A stretch of DNA of 64,000 nt from Streptomyces ochraceiscleroticus (lineage in GTDB: Bacteria; Actinomycetota; Actinomycetes; Streptomycetales; Streptomycetaceae), in the NCBI RefSeq assembly GCF_000720485.1, contig NZ_JOAX01000019.1:62001-126000 (forward strand). The letters run 5' to 3'. How positions within the stretch are numbered: the stretch's first letter is position 1; each line of letters starts with the position of its first letter. The notes beneath the pieces are model-generated. The model was not told the origin of the DNA. It saw only the letters and a list, made by a program, of their open reading frames with translations, and searched no databases. Made by a program: the position numbers and the translations under genes. Shown here one piece after another: positions 38,518-47,651 of the stretch.

Positions 38518-40152
38518 ATGCGCAGCGGGGTGAAGACCGCCATTGTCGGCGGGGTGTTCGTCGTGGTGGGCGGGGCCGTGCTGTACGGCGGCTACAACCT
38601 GGTGAACGGGATCACCGGGTACGGCGGCGGGGGCGACACCACACAGGCGGTACCGACCGGCCCGCCCAGCGCCGAGGAGACGACGCGGACGGCGAAGGAC
38701 TTCCTCGCCGCCTGGGCGAAGGGCGACAGCGCGGCCGCCGCCGCGCTCACCGACAACCAGGAGGTCGCCCGGACCGAACTGGCCGGATTCCACCGCCAGG
38801 CGCACCTCACGCACCTGGTGATCACGCCAGGCGAGCGGACCGGCACGACCGTTCCGTACAAGGTCACGGCGAAGGTGTCGTACAAGGGCCGGACCGCTCC
38901 CCTGTCGTACACCTCCGAGCTGCGGGTCGTCCGCGGCCGGACCACGCACAAGCCGCTGGTGGACTGGCGGCCCTCGGTGCTGCATCCGCGGCTCGAGGAG
39001 GGCGAGTACCTGGTGACGGACGCGGGTGCGGCGCCGGAGATCAAGGCCGTCGACCACCGCGGCCGGCCGCTGACCGAGGAGCGCTACCCCTCGCTCGGGC
39101 CCGTCCTGGACGGCCTGCGGGAGAAGTACGGCAGCAAGGCCGGCGGCACCCGCGCCATCGGCCTGCGGATCGCGAACGAGGAGGGCGGGACCTCCCGCAC
39201 CCTGGTCACCCTGCGGAAGGGCCGGGCAGGAACGCTGCACACGACGCTGGACGCGGACGTGCAGGCGGCAGCGGAACGGGCGGTGAAGGAGTACGACGAG
39301 TCGTCGGTCGTGGCCGTCCGGCCGAGCACGGGCGAGATCCGGGCGGTGGCCAACAACCGTACGGACGGCTACAACGCGGCGATGCTGGGCAGAGTGGCAC
39401 CCGGCTCCACCATGAAGATCGTCACGGCCACGATGATCCTGCAGAACGGCGTGGGGGACGCGGCCGACAAGGCCGCCTGCCCGTCGACCGTGTCCTGGGA
39501 GGGCTACACCTTCCACAACCTCGACGACTTCTCGATCGCGGACGGCACGCTGACCGACGCGTTCGCCCGGTCCTGCAACACCGCGTTCATCAAGGCCGTC
39601 AAGCCGCTGAACAACAAGGGCATCGCGGGCACCGCGCTGGGCGCAACGGCCCGGGACTCCTTCGGACTCGGCGGGGACGACTGGCAGACCGGTATACCGT
39701 CCTTCGACGGCAGTGTCCCGGAGTCGTCCGGGGTGGAGACCGCCGCCTCGTACATCGGCCAGGGCAAGGTCCAGATGAGCCCACTGGCCATGGCGTCCGT
39801 CACCGCGACCGTGGTCAACGGCGGCTTCCGGCAGCCCGTACTCGTATCCCAGTCGCTCGACGGCCGGACCCTGGCCACCGCGCGGCCGCTGGACCCGTCC
39901 GTCGCCCGCCAGTTGCGGCAGATGATGCACGCGGCGACCGTCGGCCAGGGGACGGCGGTCGCCGCGATGGCGGGCGTCGGCGGGGACAAGGGCGCGAAGA
40001 CCGGCTCCGCCGAGAAGGACGGACAGGACCGGTCCAACAGTTGGTTCACCGGCTACAGCGACGACCTCGCGGCCGCGGCACTGGTCCAGTCCGGCGGCCA
40101 TGGCGGGGACGCGGCGGGGCCGGTCGTGGCGGGGGTGCTGCGCGCGGGGTAG
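38518..40152 (+). CDS. Class B-type penicillin-binding protein (NTF2-like head + transpeptidase)
   Basis: A 544-residue membrane-anchored transpeptidase. One N-terminal helix (7-27), an NTF2-like/MecA_N domain (about 50-155), then the transpeptidase: SxxK nucleophile Ser297-TMK300 (APGSTMK), Ser352-Cys-Asn354 and Lys494-Thr-Gly496 (AKTGSAE). It cross-links peptidoglycan stems or acts as a low-affinity PBP; Streptomyces carries several such paralogues, linked to sporulation or beta-lactam tolerance. No dimerisation domain precedes the MecA_N-like part. ATG 38518 follows GGGAGGGGG. Single gene. Confidence 0.92.
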   Translation: MRSGVKTAIVGGVFVVVGGAVLYGGYNLVNGITGYGGGGDTTQAVPTGPPSAEETTRTAKDFLAAWAKGDSAAAAALTDNQEVARTELAGFHRQAHLTHLVITPGERTGTTVPYKVTAKVSYKGRTAPLSYTSELRVVRGRTTHKPLVDWRPSVLHPRLEEGEYLVTDAGAAPEIKAVDHRGRPLTEERYPSLGPVLDGLREKYGSKAGGTRAIGLRIANEEGGTSRTLVTLRKGRAGTLHTTLDADVQAAAERAVKEYDESSVVAVRPSTGEIRAVANNRTDGYNAAMLGRVAPGSTMKIVTATMILQNGVGDAADKAACPSTVSWEGYTFHNLDDFSIADGTLTDAFARSCNTAFIKAVKPLNNKGIAGTALGATARDSFGLGGDDWQTGIPSFDGSVPESSGVETAASYIGQGKVQMSPLAMASVTATVVNGGFRQPVLVSQSLDGRTLATARPLDPSVARQLRQMMHAATVGQGTAVAAMAGVGGDKGAKTGSAEKDGQDRSNSWFTGYSDDLAAAALVQSGGHGGDAAGPVVAGVLRAG

Positions 40153-40165
40153 AGCCTGTTCAGGC

Positions 40166-40942
40166 TTACGCCGGCTTCAGCCTGCGGGAGAAGAGGTCCA
40201 GCAGCGCGTCCCAGTGCCGGGCCAGGCCCGCCTCGCTGTAGGCGGCGGTGTCGGACATGGTGAAGCCGTGGATGGTGTCCGGGTACACCTCGGAGCGGAA
40301 TGTCGCGCCCGCGGCCTCCAGCGCCGCCTCCAGTTCGGCGACGTGCTGGGCGTTCATGCTGTCGTCCTGGGACGCGTGCCCGAAGTACAGCTCCGCCTCG
40401 ACGTCACCGGCCAGCCGGTGCGGGCTGTCCGGCGCGTCCGTGACAAGGTGGCCGCCGTGGAAGCTCGCCGCGGCGGCGACCCGGTCCGGGTACCGCGCCG
40501 CGGTGCGCATCGAGAGCACGCCACCCATGCAGTAGCCCGTCAGGCCCACCGCACCGGCGCGCACCTCCTCCTGACCGGCCAGGAAGTCGAGGAAACAGCC
40601 GGCGTCGCGCATCCCGAGCTCCGGGGTCAGCTCGTGGACCATCGGCATGACCTGCGCGAAGAACGCCTCCCGGCTCTCCTGCCTGCTGAGATCGGGGAGT
40701 TCGACGACAGGCGCCTTGCCGTGCCGGTAGAAGAGGTTCGGCAGCAGGACGTAGTACCCGTGCGCGGCGAGCTCGCGGGCCATGTTCTCCAGCCGCGGAC
40801 GCAGGCCGATGGCGTCCATGTAGAACAGCACGGCGGGGTGGCTGCCGCCCCCTGCCGGGTGCGCGACGAACGCGTCGCACGCCCCGTCCGGCGTACTGAT
40901 CGTCACGGACTTGGATTCCGTCTTCGCTGTCTCCGCTGCCAT
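40166..40942 (-). CDS. Dienelactone hydrolase-family protein
   Basis: A 258-residue alpha/beta hydrolase of the DLH family. The nucleophile Cys appears in GYCMGGV (about residues 126-132), with Asp/His partners in the region of YFGHASQDDSMN and DTIHGFTM. ATG 40942 has GAGGAGAAGG upstream. DLH enzymes open lactone rings or act as esterases; many homologues have unknown substrates. Convergent with the PBP gene, and no aromatic-degradation genes are close, so a general carboxylesterase role is as likely. Confidence 0.88.
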   Translation of the reverse strand: MAAETAKTESKSVTISTPDGACDAFVAHPAGGGSHPAVLFYMDAIGLRPRLENMARELAAHGYYVLLPNLFYRHGKAPVVELPDLSRQESREAFFAQVMPMVHELTPELGMRDAGCFLDFLAGQEEVRAGAVGLTGYCMGGVLSMRTAARYPDRVAAAASFHGGHLVTDAPDSPHRLAGDVEAELYFGHASQDDSMNAQHVAELEAALEAAGATFRSEVYPDTIHGFTMSDTAAYSEAGLARHWDALLDLFSRRLKPA

Positions 40943-40992
40943 GCCTTCTCCTCATCGTTTCCGGGCATCGCTCCCCGGGCGTCCATCGTGCC

Positions 40993-41394
40993 TCACCCGG
41001 GGGCGTCGAAGGCGTCCGGGGCGATGTGCGGCAGGGCTTGGCTGGTAATGCGGAAGCGCCCGTTGGCGAGCCGGTGCCTGGTCTCGGCGACATGGACGGT
41101 GAGCGGCCCCGCCCACTCGTAGCCATGCTCCGCGGCATGCCGGGCCAGCGCGTCCGTCAGCGCCCGTCCCACGTGCCCGTGCCGCTCGCCGAGCTCCTGG
41201 TGGACGTAGCGGGCGAGCTCGATGTCGTAGACGTTGGGCACCAGTATCCGGCTCTCGCTGCACACGACGGCGTGGTCGTCGCACTCGCGCCGCAGGGCGT
41301 CGACGAGCCGCACCGGATCGCTCCGGAACACCCGATTGACCAGGGTGTGTTCCCAGTGCTCCACCGCGTCTTCCATTTGCGTGAGCAGTCCCAT
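40993..41394 (-). CDS. DUF3662 (FhaA N-terminal-like) orphan protein
   Basis: A 133-residue protein resembling the N-terminal DUF3662 domain of FhaA (MGLLTQMEDAVEHWEHTLVN then RVFRSDPVRLVDALRRECDD, and VPNVYDIELARY). In FhaA this domain precedes an FHA domain; here there is no FHA, so it is a stand-alone copy. Start at 41394 aligns with the FhaA start, while an ATG at 41427 would add 11 residues. Function is unknown; FhaA links Ser/Thr kinase signalling to cell-wall synthesis, and a PBP lies 1 kb away. Confidence 0.7.
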   Translation of the reverse strand: MGLLTQMEDAVEHWEHTLVNRVFRSDPVRLVDALRRECDDHAVVCSESRILVPNVYDIELARYVHQELGERHGHVGRALTDALARHAAEHGYEWAGPLTVHVAETRHRLANGRFRITSQALPHIAPDAFDAPG

Positions 41395-41562
41395 GCCGCA
41401 CCGGGTGCCCGCCGGCCGCCCTGTCATGCCCGGGGAGCCATTCCGGCCATTGGCACGCTTGGCAGGAAATCACACGCTTTCCAAGAACAGGACCCGCTAC
41501 TGTCAGCAACGTGAGAGTCGCTCACCTCTCCCCGACATCTCCCCGCACGATGAGGTTGCCAG

Positions 41563-42048
41563 ATGCCGCTGCCCGACGGCTTAGAGATGACCGCGCTCGC
41601 CTCCTGTGAGGCCGGCGCGGTGCTGCGGATCAGCGGCGAGCTCGACCACTTTACCGAGCAGCTCTTCCGCGCCTCCGTGGGCACTTTCCTGGACCGCGGC
41701 CACCACCATGTCGTTCTGGACTGCGCCACTCTCACCTTCTGCGACTCCCGCGGCCTGAACTGCCTGCTCAGCCTGCAATGGCTGCTGGAGCGGCGACAGG
41801 GCCGGCTGCTGCTGGCCCGCGTCCGCCACAACGTCGCCCGCGTACTGCACCTCACCGGCTCCGGCGAGCTGCTGCGCACGTACCCCACGGTGGCCCAGGC
41901 ACTGGCCACACTGCCCCGGGAGGAGCGGCCGGGGTGGCCGGGGGCGGGCTCTCTGGAGGGGGCGGGGACGTACTCGTCGGGATCGTCAGGGTCGGCGTAC
42001 TCGTCGGGGTCGGGGTACGAGTATCGGTCCGGGGCGGCGCCGGCCTGA
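41563..42048 (+). CDS. STAS-domain anti-sigma factor antagonist
   Basis: A 161-residue protein. Residues 10-112 form a STAS domain (VLRISGELDHFTEQLF; HHVVLDCATLTFCDSRGLNCLL) with Ser in CDSRGL at the conserved phosphorylation site of BldG/SpoIIAA-type antagonists. A Ser/Gly/Tyr-rich tail (125-161: repeats of SSGS/YSSGSG) is unusual and probably disordered. It is likely to release a sigma factor by binding an RsbW-like kinase. No partner kinase or sigma gene is adjacent. Confidence 0.88.
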   Translation: MPLPDGLEMTALASCEAGAVLRISGELDHFTEQLFRASVGTFLDRGHHHVVLDCATLTFCDSRGLNCLLSLQWLLERRQGRLLLARVRHNVARVLHLTGSGELLRTYPTVAQALATLPREERPGWPGAGSLEGAGTYSSGSSGSAYSSGSGYEYRSGAAPA

Positions 42049-42186
42049 GAGGCTGCGGTCGGGGCTCGGGGGTCGACTGTCTGCAGTCTGCCGGCTGCGG
42101 TCTGCCGGCACGACGACCGACCTTCCGTACGGCGACGGCTGACCGCACGGCCTCGCGCCCACCGCTGCCGGCGACTGCTACGGTAA

Positions 42187-42208
42187 GGAGCAAAGCTAGT
42201 TTTGCTCC
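42187..42208. promoter_or_regulatory. GGAGCAAA/TTTGCTCC operator before alpha/beta hydrolase
   Basis: Perfect 8-bp arms GGAGCAAA (42187-42194) and TTTGCTCC (42201-42208) with spacer GCTAGT. A TACGGT box that could serve as -10 lies just upstream. A TetR/MarR-like dimer site is likely, but no regulator gene is adjacent. Confidence 0.6.
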
Positions 42209-42231
42209 TGAGCAGGAAGGGTGCCAGTCCC

Positions 42232-43074
42232 GTGACCGACCCCCGCGCATGGCAGTTGAGCAGGACTTTCCCGAGTGCGGCGGGCACGGTCCGCTGGGAA
42301 CGCTTCGGGCCCGAGGACGCGGCCCCGGTCGTCCTCCTGCACGGCACGCCCTTCTCCTCGTACGTCTGGCAGGAGATCGCCCAGGCACTCGCCCAGCGGT
42401 ACCAGGTGTACGTCTGGGACATGCCCGGATACGGCGCGTCCGAGAAGCGCGAGGGCCAGGACGTCTCCCTCGCAGCCCAGGGCGGGGTCTTCGCCGAGCT
42501 GCTCGCCCACTGGGAGCTGACGCGCCCCTCCGTCGTCGCCCATGACTTCGGCGGGGCCGTGGCCCTGCGGGCACACCTGCTGCACGGCGCCGCATACAGC
42601 CGTCTGGCGCTGGTCGACCCGGTGGCGCTCGCGCCATGGGGCTCGCCGTTCTTCCGGCTGGTCGGCGAACACGCCCCGGTCTTCGAGCAGTTGCCGCCCG
42701 CGCTGCACCTCGCGCTGGTACGCGAGTACATCCGCTCCGCGAGCCACCGGGGGCTGCGGGACGACGTGGCCGAGGAACTGGTGCGGCCGTGGTCGGGCGA
42801 GACGGGCCAGGCGGCGTTCTACCGGCAGATCGCGCAGGCGGATCAGCGCTACACCGACGAGATCCAGGAGAAGTACGCCGGTATCGACCTCCCCGTCACC
42901 GTCTGCTGGGGCGCGGAGGACACCTGGATCCCGGTCGCCAAGGCACACGAACTGGCAGCGGCCATCCCCGGCGCCCGGCTCCAACTGATCCCCGACGCGG
43001 GCCACTTGGTACCCCTGGACGCCCCCGCTCCGCTCCTCGCCGCGCTCCTGGACTTCCTCACCGCTCCGGCGTGA
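42232..43074 (+). CDS. Alpha/beta hydrolase, epoxide hydrolase/haloalkane dehalogenase-like
   Basis: A 280-residue alpha/beta hydrolase from GTG 42232 (an in-frame TTG at 42202 would lie inside the operator). Oxyanion-hole text [10 protein letters not shown] (37-46) resembles dehalogenases, and the nucleophile elbow AHDFGG places Asp105, not Ser, as nucleophile: the hallmark of epoxide hydrolases, haloalkane and fluoroacetate dehalogenases. Late acid in WGAEDTWIP and His in DAGHLVPLD complete the triad. It is preceded by a strong palindrome, so it is regulated. Its last 17 bp overlap the convergent amidase. Confidence 0.87.
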   Translation: MTDPRAWQLSRTFPSAAGTVRWERFGPEDAAPVVLLHGTPFSSYVWQEIAQALAQRYQVYVWDMPGYGASEKREGQDVSLAAQGGVFAELLAHWELTRPSVVAHDFGGAVALRAHLLHGAAYSRLALVDPVALAPWGSPFFRLVGEHAPVFEQLPPALHLALVREYIRSASHRGLRDDVAEELVRPWSGETGQAAFYRQIAQADQRYTDEIQEKYAGIDLPVTVCWGAEDTWIPVAKAHELAAAIPGARLQLIPDAGHLVPLDAPAPLLAALLDFLTAPA

Positions 43075-44332
43075 AGTCCGTAAGGTCCCGGCTGCCCGTG
43101 AGGCCCCGGCTGCCCGTGAGCCCCCTCGCGGACAGCCCGGCGGCCCGCTCAGCCGCCGCGGCGACGGCGAGGAGCAGCGTCTCACCGCCGTGCGGGGCCA
43201 CGAGCTGCAGGCCCACCGGGCAGCCGTCCGCGCCGAAACCGGCCGGAATGCTCGCCGCCGGATGCCCGCTGAGGTTGAACGCCCAGGTGAGCGCCGTACT
43301 GTACCGGTCGCCCGGACCCTCGTGACCGTGCGGCGGATTCGGCGTGGCCGGCGTCAGCAGGAGCGGGACGCGGGCGAAGAGCGCGGCGAGCCGGCGGTCG
43401 TTGTCCGCGCGTACCCGCTCGGCGGCGGTCCGGTCCGCTCCCGGTGTCCGCAGGGCGAGCCAGGCGGGGCCCGGGTCGGTCAGCCGGACCGTGCCCTCGG
43501 CCACGAGCCGGACGACACCCGCCTCGGCGAGCCGGCCGGCCGCCCGACGGGCGATCTCCACCTGCGCGGCATCCGGCCCGGCGAAACCGAGATCGGCGGA
43601 CCAGAGGGCGGGCAGCGGAGCGCCGTCCGCGGACCAGAGGGCGGGTGGCGGCGCGCCACCGGCAAGGGCGCCGCTGCCCTTCTCATCGGCGGCCGCCGCA
43701 GGTGGCGTACGCACCGCGTTCCAGTACGCGACCGCGTCCGCCGCGCACCGGGTGAGTACGCCGGGCGCGGCGAGGCCCGTGCGGTCGGGCGAGGGCAGCA
43801 CCCCGTTGGTGACCTTCAGGCCGAACACTCCGCACCAGGCGGCGGGAATCCGTATCGACCCCGCGCCGTCGCTCCCCGTGGCCAGCGGTACGAGACCGAC
43901 CGCGACCGCCGCGGCGGACCCGGCCGAGGAGCCGCCGGGCGTCCGGTCGGCGCGCCAGGGGTTACGGGTACGCCCGCCCCGTCCCAGCCCCCAGGTCTGC
44001 CACGGCGTGCCCGGCCCCGGTACCGCCGTCGCGCCGACCGGCACGCACCCGGCGGCCACCAGGGCCCGCGCCGCGGCGTACCGCGCGCCGCGAGGCCCCT
44101 TGACCGCCAGCGGTACACCGGCGAGAGGCAGGTCAGCCCCGGCGGCGACCAGCCGCTCGACCTCGGCCGCCCGGTCCAGCGCCGCGTCCCGCCACACCTC
44201 GGTGAAGGCGTGCAGCTCCGGATCGGTCTCGTCGATCCGTGCCAGCGCGGCCGAGACGACCTCGACGGCGCCGGTCTCCCCCGCCCGCACGGCTGCCGCG
44301 ATCCCGGTGGCGGTGGGCGCCGGGTGGGTCAC
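43058..44332 (-). CDS. Amidase signature-family amidase
   Basis: A 424-residue amidase with intact triad: Lys78 (PLAVKG), cis-Ser135/136 ([13 protein letters not shown]) and nucleophile Ser159 ([11 protein letters not shown]). It is shorter than typical AS enzymes, and contains an 11-residue internal duplication near 215-240 (ALWSAD twice; DNA copies at 43596-43612 and 43629-43645) and a repeated GLTGSR tail. ATG 44332 overlaps the RNase HI stop (ATGA), so the two genes are coupled. Its likely substrate, an aliphatic or aryl amide, is unknown. Confidence 0.88.
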   Translation of the reverse strand: MTHPAPTATGIAAAVRAGETGAVEVVSAALARIDETDPELHAFTEVWRDAALDRAAEVERLVAAGADLPLAGVPLAVKGPRGARYAAARALVAAGCVPVGATAVPGPGTPWQTWGLGRGGRTRNPWRADRTPGGSSAGSAAAVAVGLVPLATGSDGAGSIRIPAAWCGVFGLKVTNGVLPSPDRTGLAAPGVLTRCAADAVAYWNAVRTPPAAAADEKGSGALAGGAPPPALWSADGAPLPALWSADLGFAGPDAAQVEIARRAAGRLAEAGVVRLVAEGTVRLTDPGPAWLALRTPGADRTAAERVRADNDRRLAALFARVPLLLTPATPNPPHGHEGPGDRYSTALTWAFNLSGHPAASIPAGFGADGCPVGLQLVAPHGGETLLLAVAAAAERAAGLSARGLTGSRGLTGSRDLTDFTPER

Positions 44333-45060
44333 TCCCCGCTCTCCCCCGCCCCCACCCGGCAGGCCGGGTGGCCCCAGCCCTGCGGATTCTTGGCGATGGT
44401 CTCCCCGGCGGTGTAGGAGCGGCCGCAGCGGCAGCGGCCGGGGAACTTGGCCTTGAGGGTGCGGGCGGAGGCCCCCGAGCCGCGCCGCTTCGACGCGGCG
44501 GACGACTTGGCGACTGACGACTTGGCGGCGCCCGGGGCGCGGCGGGAAGCACCGGCTCGGGCCGGGGCCGCCGAGGCCGGGGGCTCCGGGGAGCCGTACT
44601 CGCTGCCCGCGGCCTCCTGGGCCGTGGCGGCCTGGCTGGCGGCGCGGTCGGCGAAGTCGTTGAGCGGGTCGCCGTCCACCTGGTGCGCGGGCACGTACTG
44701 GAAGTCCACGTCGCGGCCCGCGAGCAGCGCGTCGATGCGGACGACGAGCTCCTGGTTGGCGACCGGCTTGCCGGCCGACGTCTTCCAGCCCTTGCGCTTC
44801 CAGCCGGGCAGCCAGGTCGTGACCGCCTTCATCGCGTACTGGGAGTCCATCCGGACCTCCAGCGGCACGTCGGCGTCGACCGCCGTCAACAGCCGTTCCA
44901 GCGCGGTGAGTTCCGCGACGTTGTTCGTCGCCGTACCCAGCGGCCCCGCCTCCCAGCGGGCGGGCCGGCCCGCCTCGTCGGCGATGACCCAGCCCCAGCC
45001 CGCCGGACCGGGATTTCCCTTCGACGCCCCGTCACACGCGGCGATCACACGTTCAGCCAT
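44329..45060 (-). CDS. rnhA: Ribonuclease HI with C-terminal extension
   Basis: A 243-residue protein. Residues 1-145 form RNase HI with metal carboxylates Asp10 ([12 protein letters not shown]), Glu50 (NNVAEL), Asp72 (MDSQYAM) and Asp138 (NDFADRAAS), plus the basic [10 protein letters not shown] handle. A Ser/Ala-rich linker (150-205) leads to a small Cys-containing tail ([23 protein letters not shown]) that may bind zinc or nucleic acid; the same tail occurs in other actinomycete proteins. It removes RNA from RNA-DNA hybrids. Start 45060 begins [11 protein letters not shown] as in homologues. First gene of a two-gene unit with the amidase. Confidence 0.9.
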   Translation of the reverse strand: MAERVIAACDGASKGNPGPAGWGWVIADEAGRPARWEAGPLGTATNNVAELTALERLLTAVDADVPLEVRMDSQYAMKAVTTWLPGWKRKGWKTSAGKPVANQELVVRIDALLAGRDVDFQYVPAHQVDGDPLNDFADRAASQAATAQEAAGSEYGSPEPPASAAPARAGASRRAPGAAKSSVAKSSAASKRRGSGASARTLKAKFPGRCRCGRSYTAGETIAKNPQGWGHPACRVGAGESGE

Positions 45061-45191
45061 ACCCCGATCATCCCAGCCCGCCCGGCCCCCGAATGCCACC
45101 GCTTCCGCCGGAGCCCGATATCGGCCGGGGGTGGGAGCGAGAGGGTGAGAGAACTCATAATGGACAACCGCGCACGGACCATGGGGGACGA

Positions 45192-47636
45192 ATGGCACGG
45201 CTGCCCGATCCACGACGCTCACAGGCCGTTCTCATCGGCTGCAGTCGCTATGCGGAGCTGGACGACATACCCGCGATCCGCAACAACCTGGTGGATCTGG
45301 GCGCAATCCTCGAAGAAGCAGGTGGGTTCCGGCAGCCTCTGGTCATCGCCGAACCCAGTCATATCGGTGAGGTCGGCACTTCACTCCGGCGGCTGGCAGA
45401 CCGGACCGAAGATGTCCTGCTCGTCTACTACGCGGGCCACGGTCTCATCGGCGACGACGGGGAATTGCATCTCGGCCTGTCGGACACCACGCAGGCGGAA
45501 CTCTCCACGTCGGCGCTGCCCTTCACGACCGTACGGCGGATCGTGCAGCAGAGCCCCGCAAGGGTCAAGATCGTGATCCTGGATTGCTGCTTCAGTGGCC
45601 GCGCCCTGGATTTCACGAGCATGGCCGGCGCCCCCGCCACGAACCTCGCCGGGCTGAGCGGAATCTTCGGAACCTTCACCCTGACATCGTCCTCGGCCAC
45701 CCGACTGTCGATGGCTCGCGAGGGCGAACCGTTCACGGCCTTCACCGGCGAGCTGATCAGGCTGCTCAAGCAGGGCATTGCCGGGCCGGCCGAACTGCTG
45801 ACCCTCCGGGCCATCGCGGGCGAGCTGCAGCACACCATGCGCGCCCTGGGATATCCGCCACCGCAGGTGCAGAGCGTCAACAGCGCCGGCGAGCTGGGCC
45901 TGGTCCGTAACCCGGCATACGACCTGGCGTACGCGGCGGCGACCGGGCCGGCCACCGCGGCACCCCCGACGGCCGACATCTACGCACCCTCCGAAGAGGC
46001 CGTCTCCGACGACGACGTCCAGGGCTACCAAGAGGTCGAAGGGGTCGGGGAATTTGAATTCGAGGATTTCGGGAGCGTCGGGGAAGCCGGAGACGTCGAG
46101 GCGGTCGACGATGTGGAGGATGTCGAGGACGTCGAATGGTTCCACGACGCACCCGCCACCGTCGACCTGCTGAATCGCGCACCGGTGGCAAAGGTGCTCG
46201 CGCTGCGTCTGGTGGAAACCCATATGACGCAGCCCGACACTTCCTTTCTCGTCCATCTCGACGGCCCGTGGGGCAGTGGCAAGAGCAGTCTTCTGAATTT
46301 GCTGGAGGAGCACGTCGACGGCTCTTTCCGGGTCGCACGGTTCGACGCCTGGCAGCAGTCTCGGCTCGCGCCCGCCTGGTGGTCCCTGCTCACCTGTCTG
46401 CGCCAGGAGATCACGCGCGGCCGGCCGTGGTGGCGGCGCCCGTTCATCCGGGTCAGGGAATCGGCCGCACGCGCCCGCAGAACCGGCGCGCCGTACGCCA
46501 TGGCCTTTGTCGTCGTGGCCGTTCTCGCCGCCCTCATCGGCTATCTCATCTGGCCGAAGAATCCGAGCCTGCTCAACTGGCAGGAGCAGGCCAAGGCAGT
46601 CACGGCACTGCTGGCCGCTTTGGGGACGCTCGGCGCCGGGGTCCTGGTGGCCGCCCGCCTGTTCCTGTGGGATTCGGTACGCGGCGCCAGACTGTTCGAG
46701 CAGACCCAGGCCAATCCGATGGCGGACATCTCCGCCCACTTCCAGTGGCTGCTCCAGCGCTCCGACAAACCGGTCGCCTTCTTCATCGACGATCTCGACC
46801 GCTGCGACCAGGCGTACGTGGTGGAATTCCTGGACATGATCCAGACCCTGGTGCGCACCATGGGGGCTTCACGGAGCGCCAACAACGGCACGAATGCGGG
46901 CGCCTATTTCGTCGTCGCGGCGGACGGCGCCTGGCTCAGACGCAGCTATGAATCCGCTCATGAATCGTTCGTCGAGTGCATCGCCGAGCCCGGCCGACCA
47001 CTCGGATACCTCTTCCTGGACAAGCTCTTTCAGCTCTCGCTCCCGATGCCGGTACTCTCCACCGCGGCGCGCTCCTCATATCTGGACGAGATGCTCAGGG
47101 TCACGCAAGCACGCCCGGAGGCGGAGAGCTCGCCACTCCCGGAGTCGCCGCGGCCGCGGTCCGACGGGGATTTCCTGGAGCGCCTGCGGCAGTTCGAGGT
47201 GGGCCGTGCGGAATGGGTATCGGAGAGGCTGAACAGCATCACCGAGCGCCGCCGCGCCGAGCACACCCTGCGGAAATTCGCGCCCGTGCTCGGCGACAAT
47301 CCGCGGGCGGTCAAGAAGTTCCTCAACACGTACAGCATCCTGCGTTCCATCCGGTTCCTGGAGGACATCCATGTGGATCCGGACGCGCTGGCCCTGTGGT
47401 GCCTGATCTGCGTCCGCTGGCCGAACGTCGCGGACCACCTGGCCGCCTGCCCCGAAGCGGTGGCGGGCATCGCCGAACCCCTGTGGTGCTCCGAGCACTT
47501 CCCCGGTCCGCTGCGCGCCGCGGCGGAGTCGCCCGAGCTCCGGGCCGTCGTGACCTCGCCGGACGGCGGCCCGCTGACGCCTGACCTCATCCGCCACTGC
47601 TGCGGCGCCCGCCGGAGCGCGACCGGCGGACGGTGA
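45192..47636 (+). CDS. Caspase-like protease fused to membrane KAP P-loop NTPase
   Basis: An 814-residue single-gene fusion. Residues 1-245: caspase-fold (C14) protease resembling the effector-associated (EACC1-type) bacterial caspases, with His83 (YYAGHG) and Cys133 (LDCCFSG) as dyad. Residues 264-318: very acidic linker rich in VED/VEA repeats. Residues 330-735: KAP NTPase with Walker A GPWGSGKSS (358-366), two membrane helices inserted between Walker A and B (about 435-455 and 470-492), Walker B FFIDDLDRCD (530-539) and the KAP sensor DNPRAVKKFLN (702-712). ATG 45192 has GGGGGA upstream; CATAAT at 45156 may be -10. Lower third-position GC than its neighbours suggests transfer. KAP and caspase modules are known in phage-conflict proteins; a self-contained immune sensor-effector at the membrane is inferred. 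Confidence 0.88.
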   Translation: MARLPDPRRSQAVLIGCSRYAELDDIPAIRNNLVDLGAILEEAGGFRQPLVIAEPSHIGEVGTSLRRLADRTEDVLLVYYAGHGLIGDDGELHLGLSDTTQAELSTSALPFTTVRRIVQQSPARVKIVILDCCFSGRALDFTSMAGAPATNLAGLSGIFGTFTLTSSSATRLSMAREGEPFTAFTGELIRLLKQGIAGPAELLTLRAIAGELQHTMRALGYPPPQVQSVNSAGELGLVRNPAYDLAYAAATGPATAAPPTADIYAPSEEAVSDDDVQGYQEVEGVGEFEFEDFGSVGEAGDVEAVDDVEDVEDVEWFHDAPATVDLLNRAPVAKVLALRLVETHMTQPDTSFLVHLDGPWGSGKSSLLNLLEEHVDGSFRVARFDAWQQSRLAPAWWSLLTCLRQEITRGRPWWRRPFIRVRESAARARRTGAPYAMAFVVVAVLAALIGYLIWPKNPSLLNWQEQAKAVTALLAALGTLGAGVLVAARLFLWDSVRGARLFEQTQANPMADISAHFQWLLQRSDKPVAFFIDDLDRCDQAYVVEFLDMIQTLVRTMGASRSANNGTNAGAYFVVAADGAWLRRSYESAHESFVECIAEPGRPLGYLFLDKLFQLSLPMPVLSTAARSSYLDEMLRVTQARPEAESSPLPESPRPRSDGDFLERLRQFEVGRAEWVSERLNSITERRRAEHTLRKFAPVLGDNPRAVKKFLNTYSILRSIRFLEDIHVDPDALALWCLICVRWPNVADHLAACPEAVAGIAEPLWCSEHFPGPLRAAAESPELRAVVTSPDGGPLTPDLIRHCCGARRSATGGR

Positions 47637-47651
47637 GTGTCCACGTCCGCC

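Noticed and set aside
45160..45576. ORF starting ATGGACAACCGC just before the caspase-KAP gene
   Set aside because: It overlaps the caspase frame out of phase and shows no domain; the caspase frame has both catalytic motifs.
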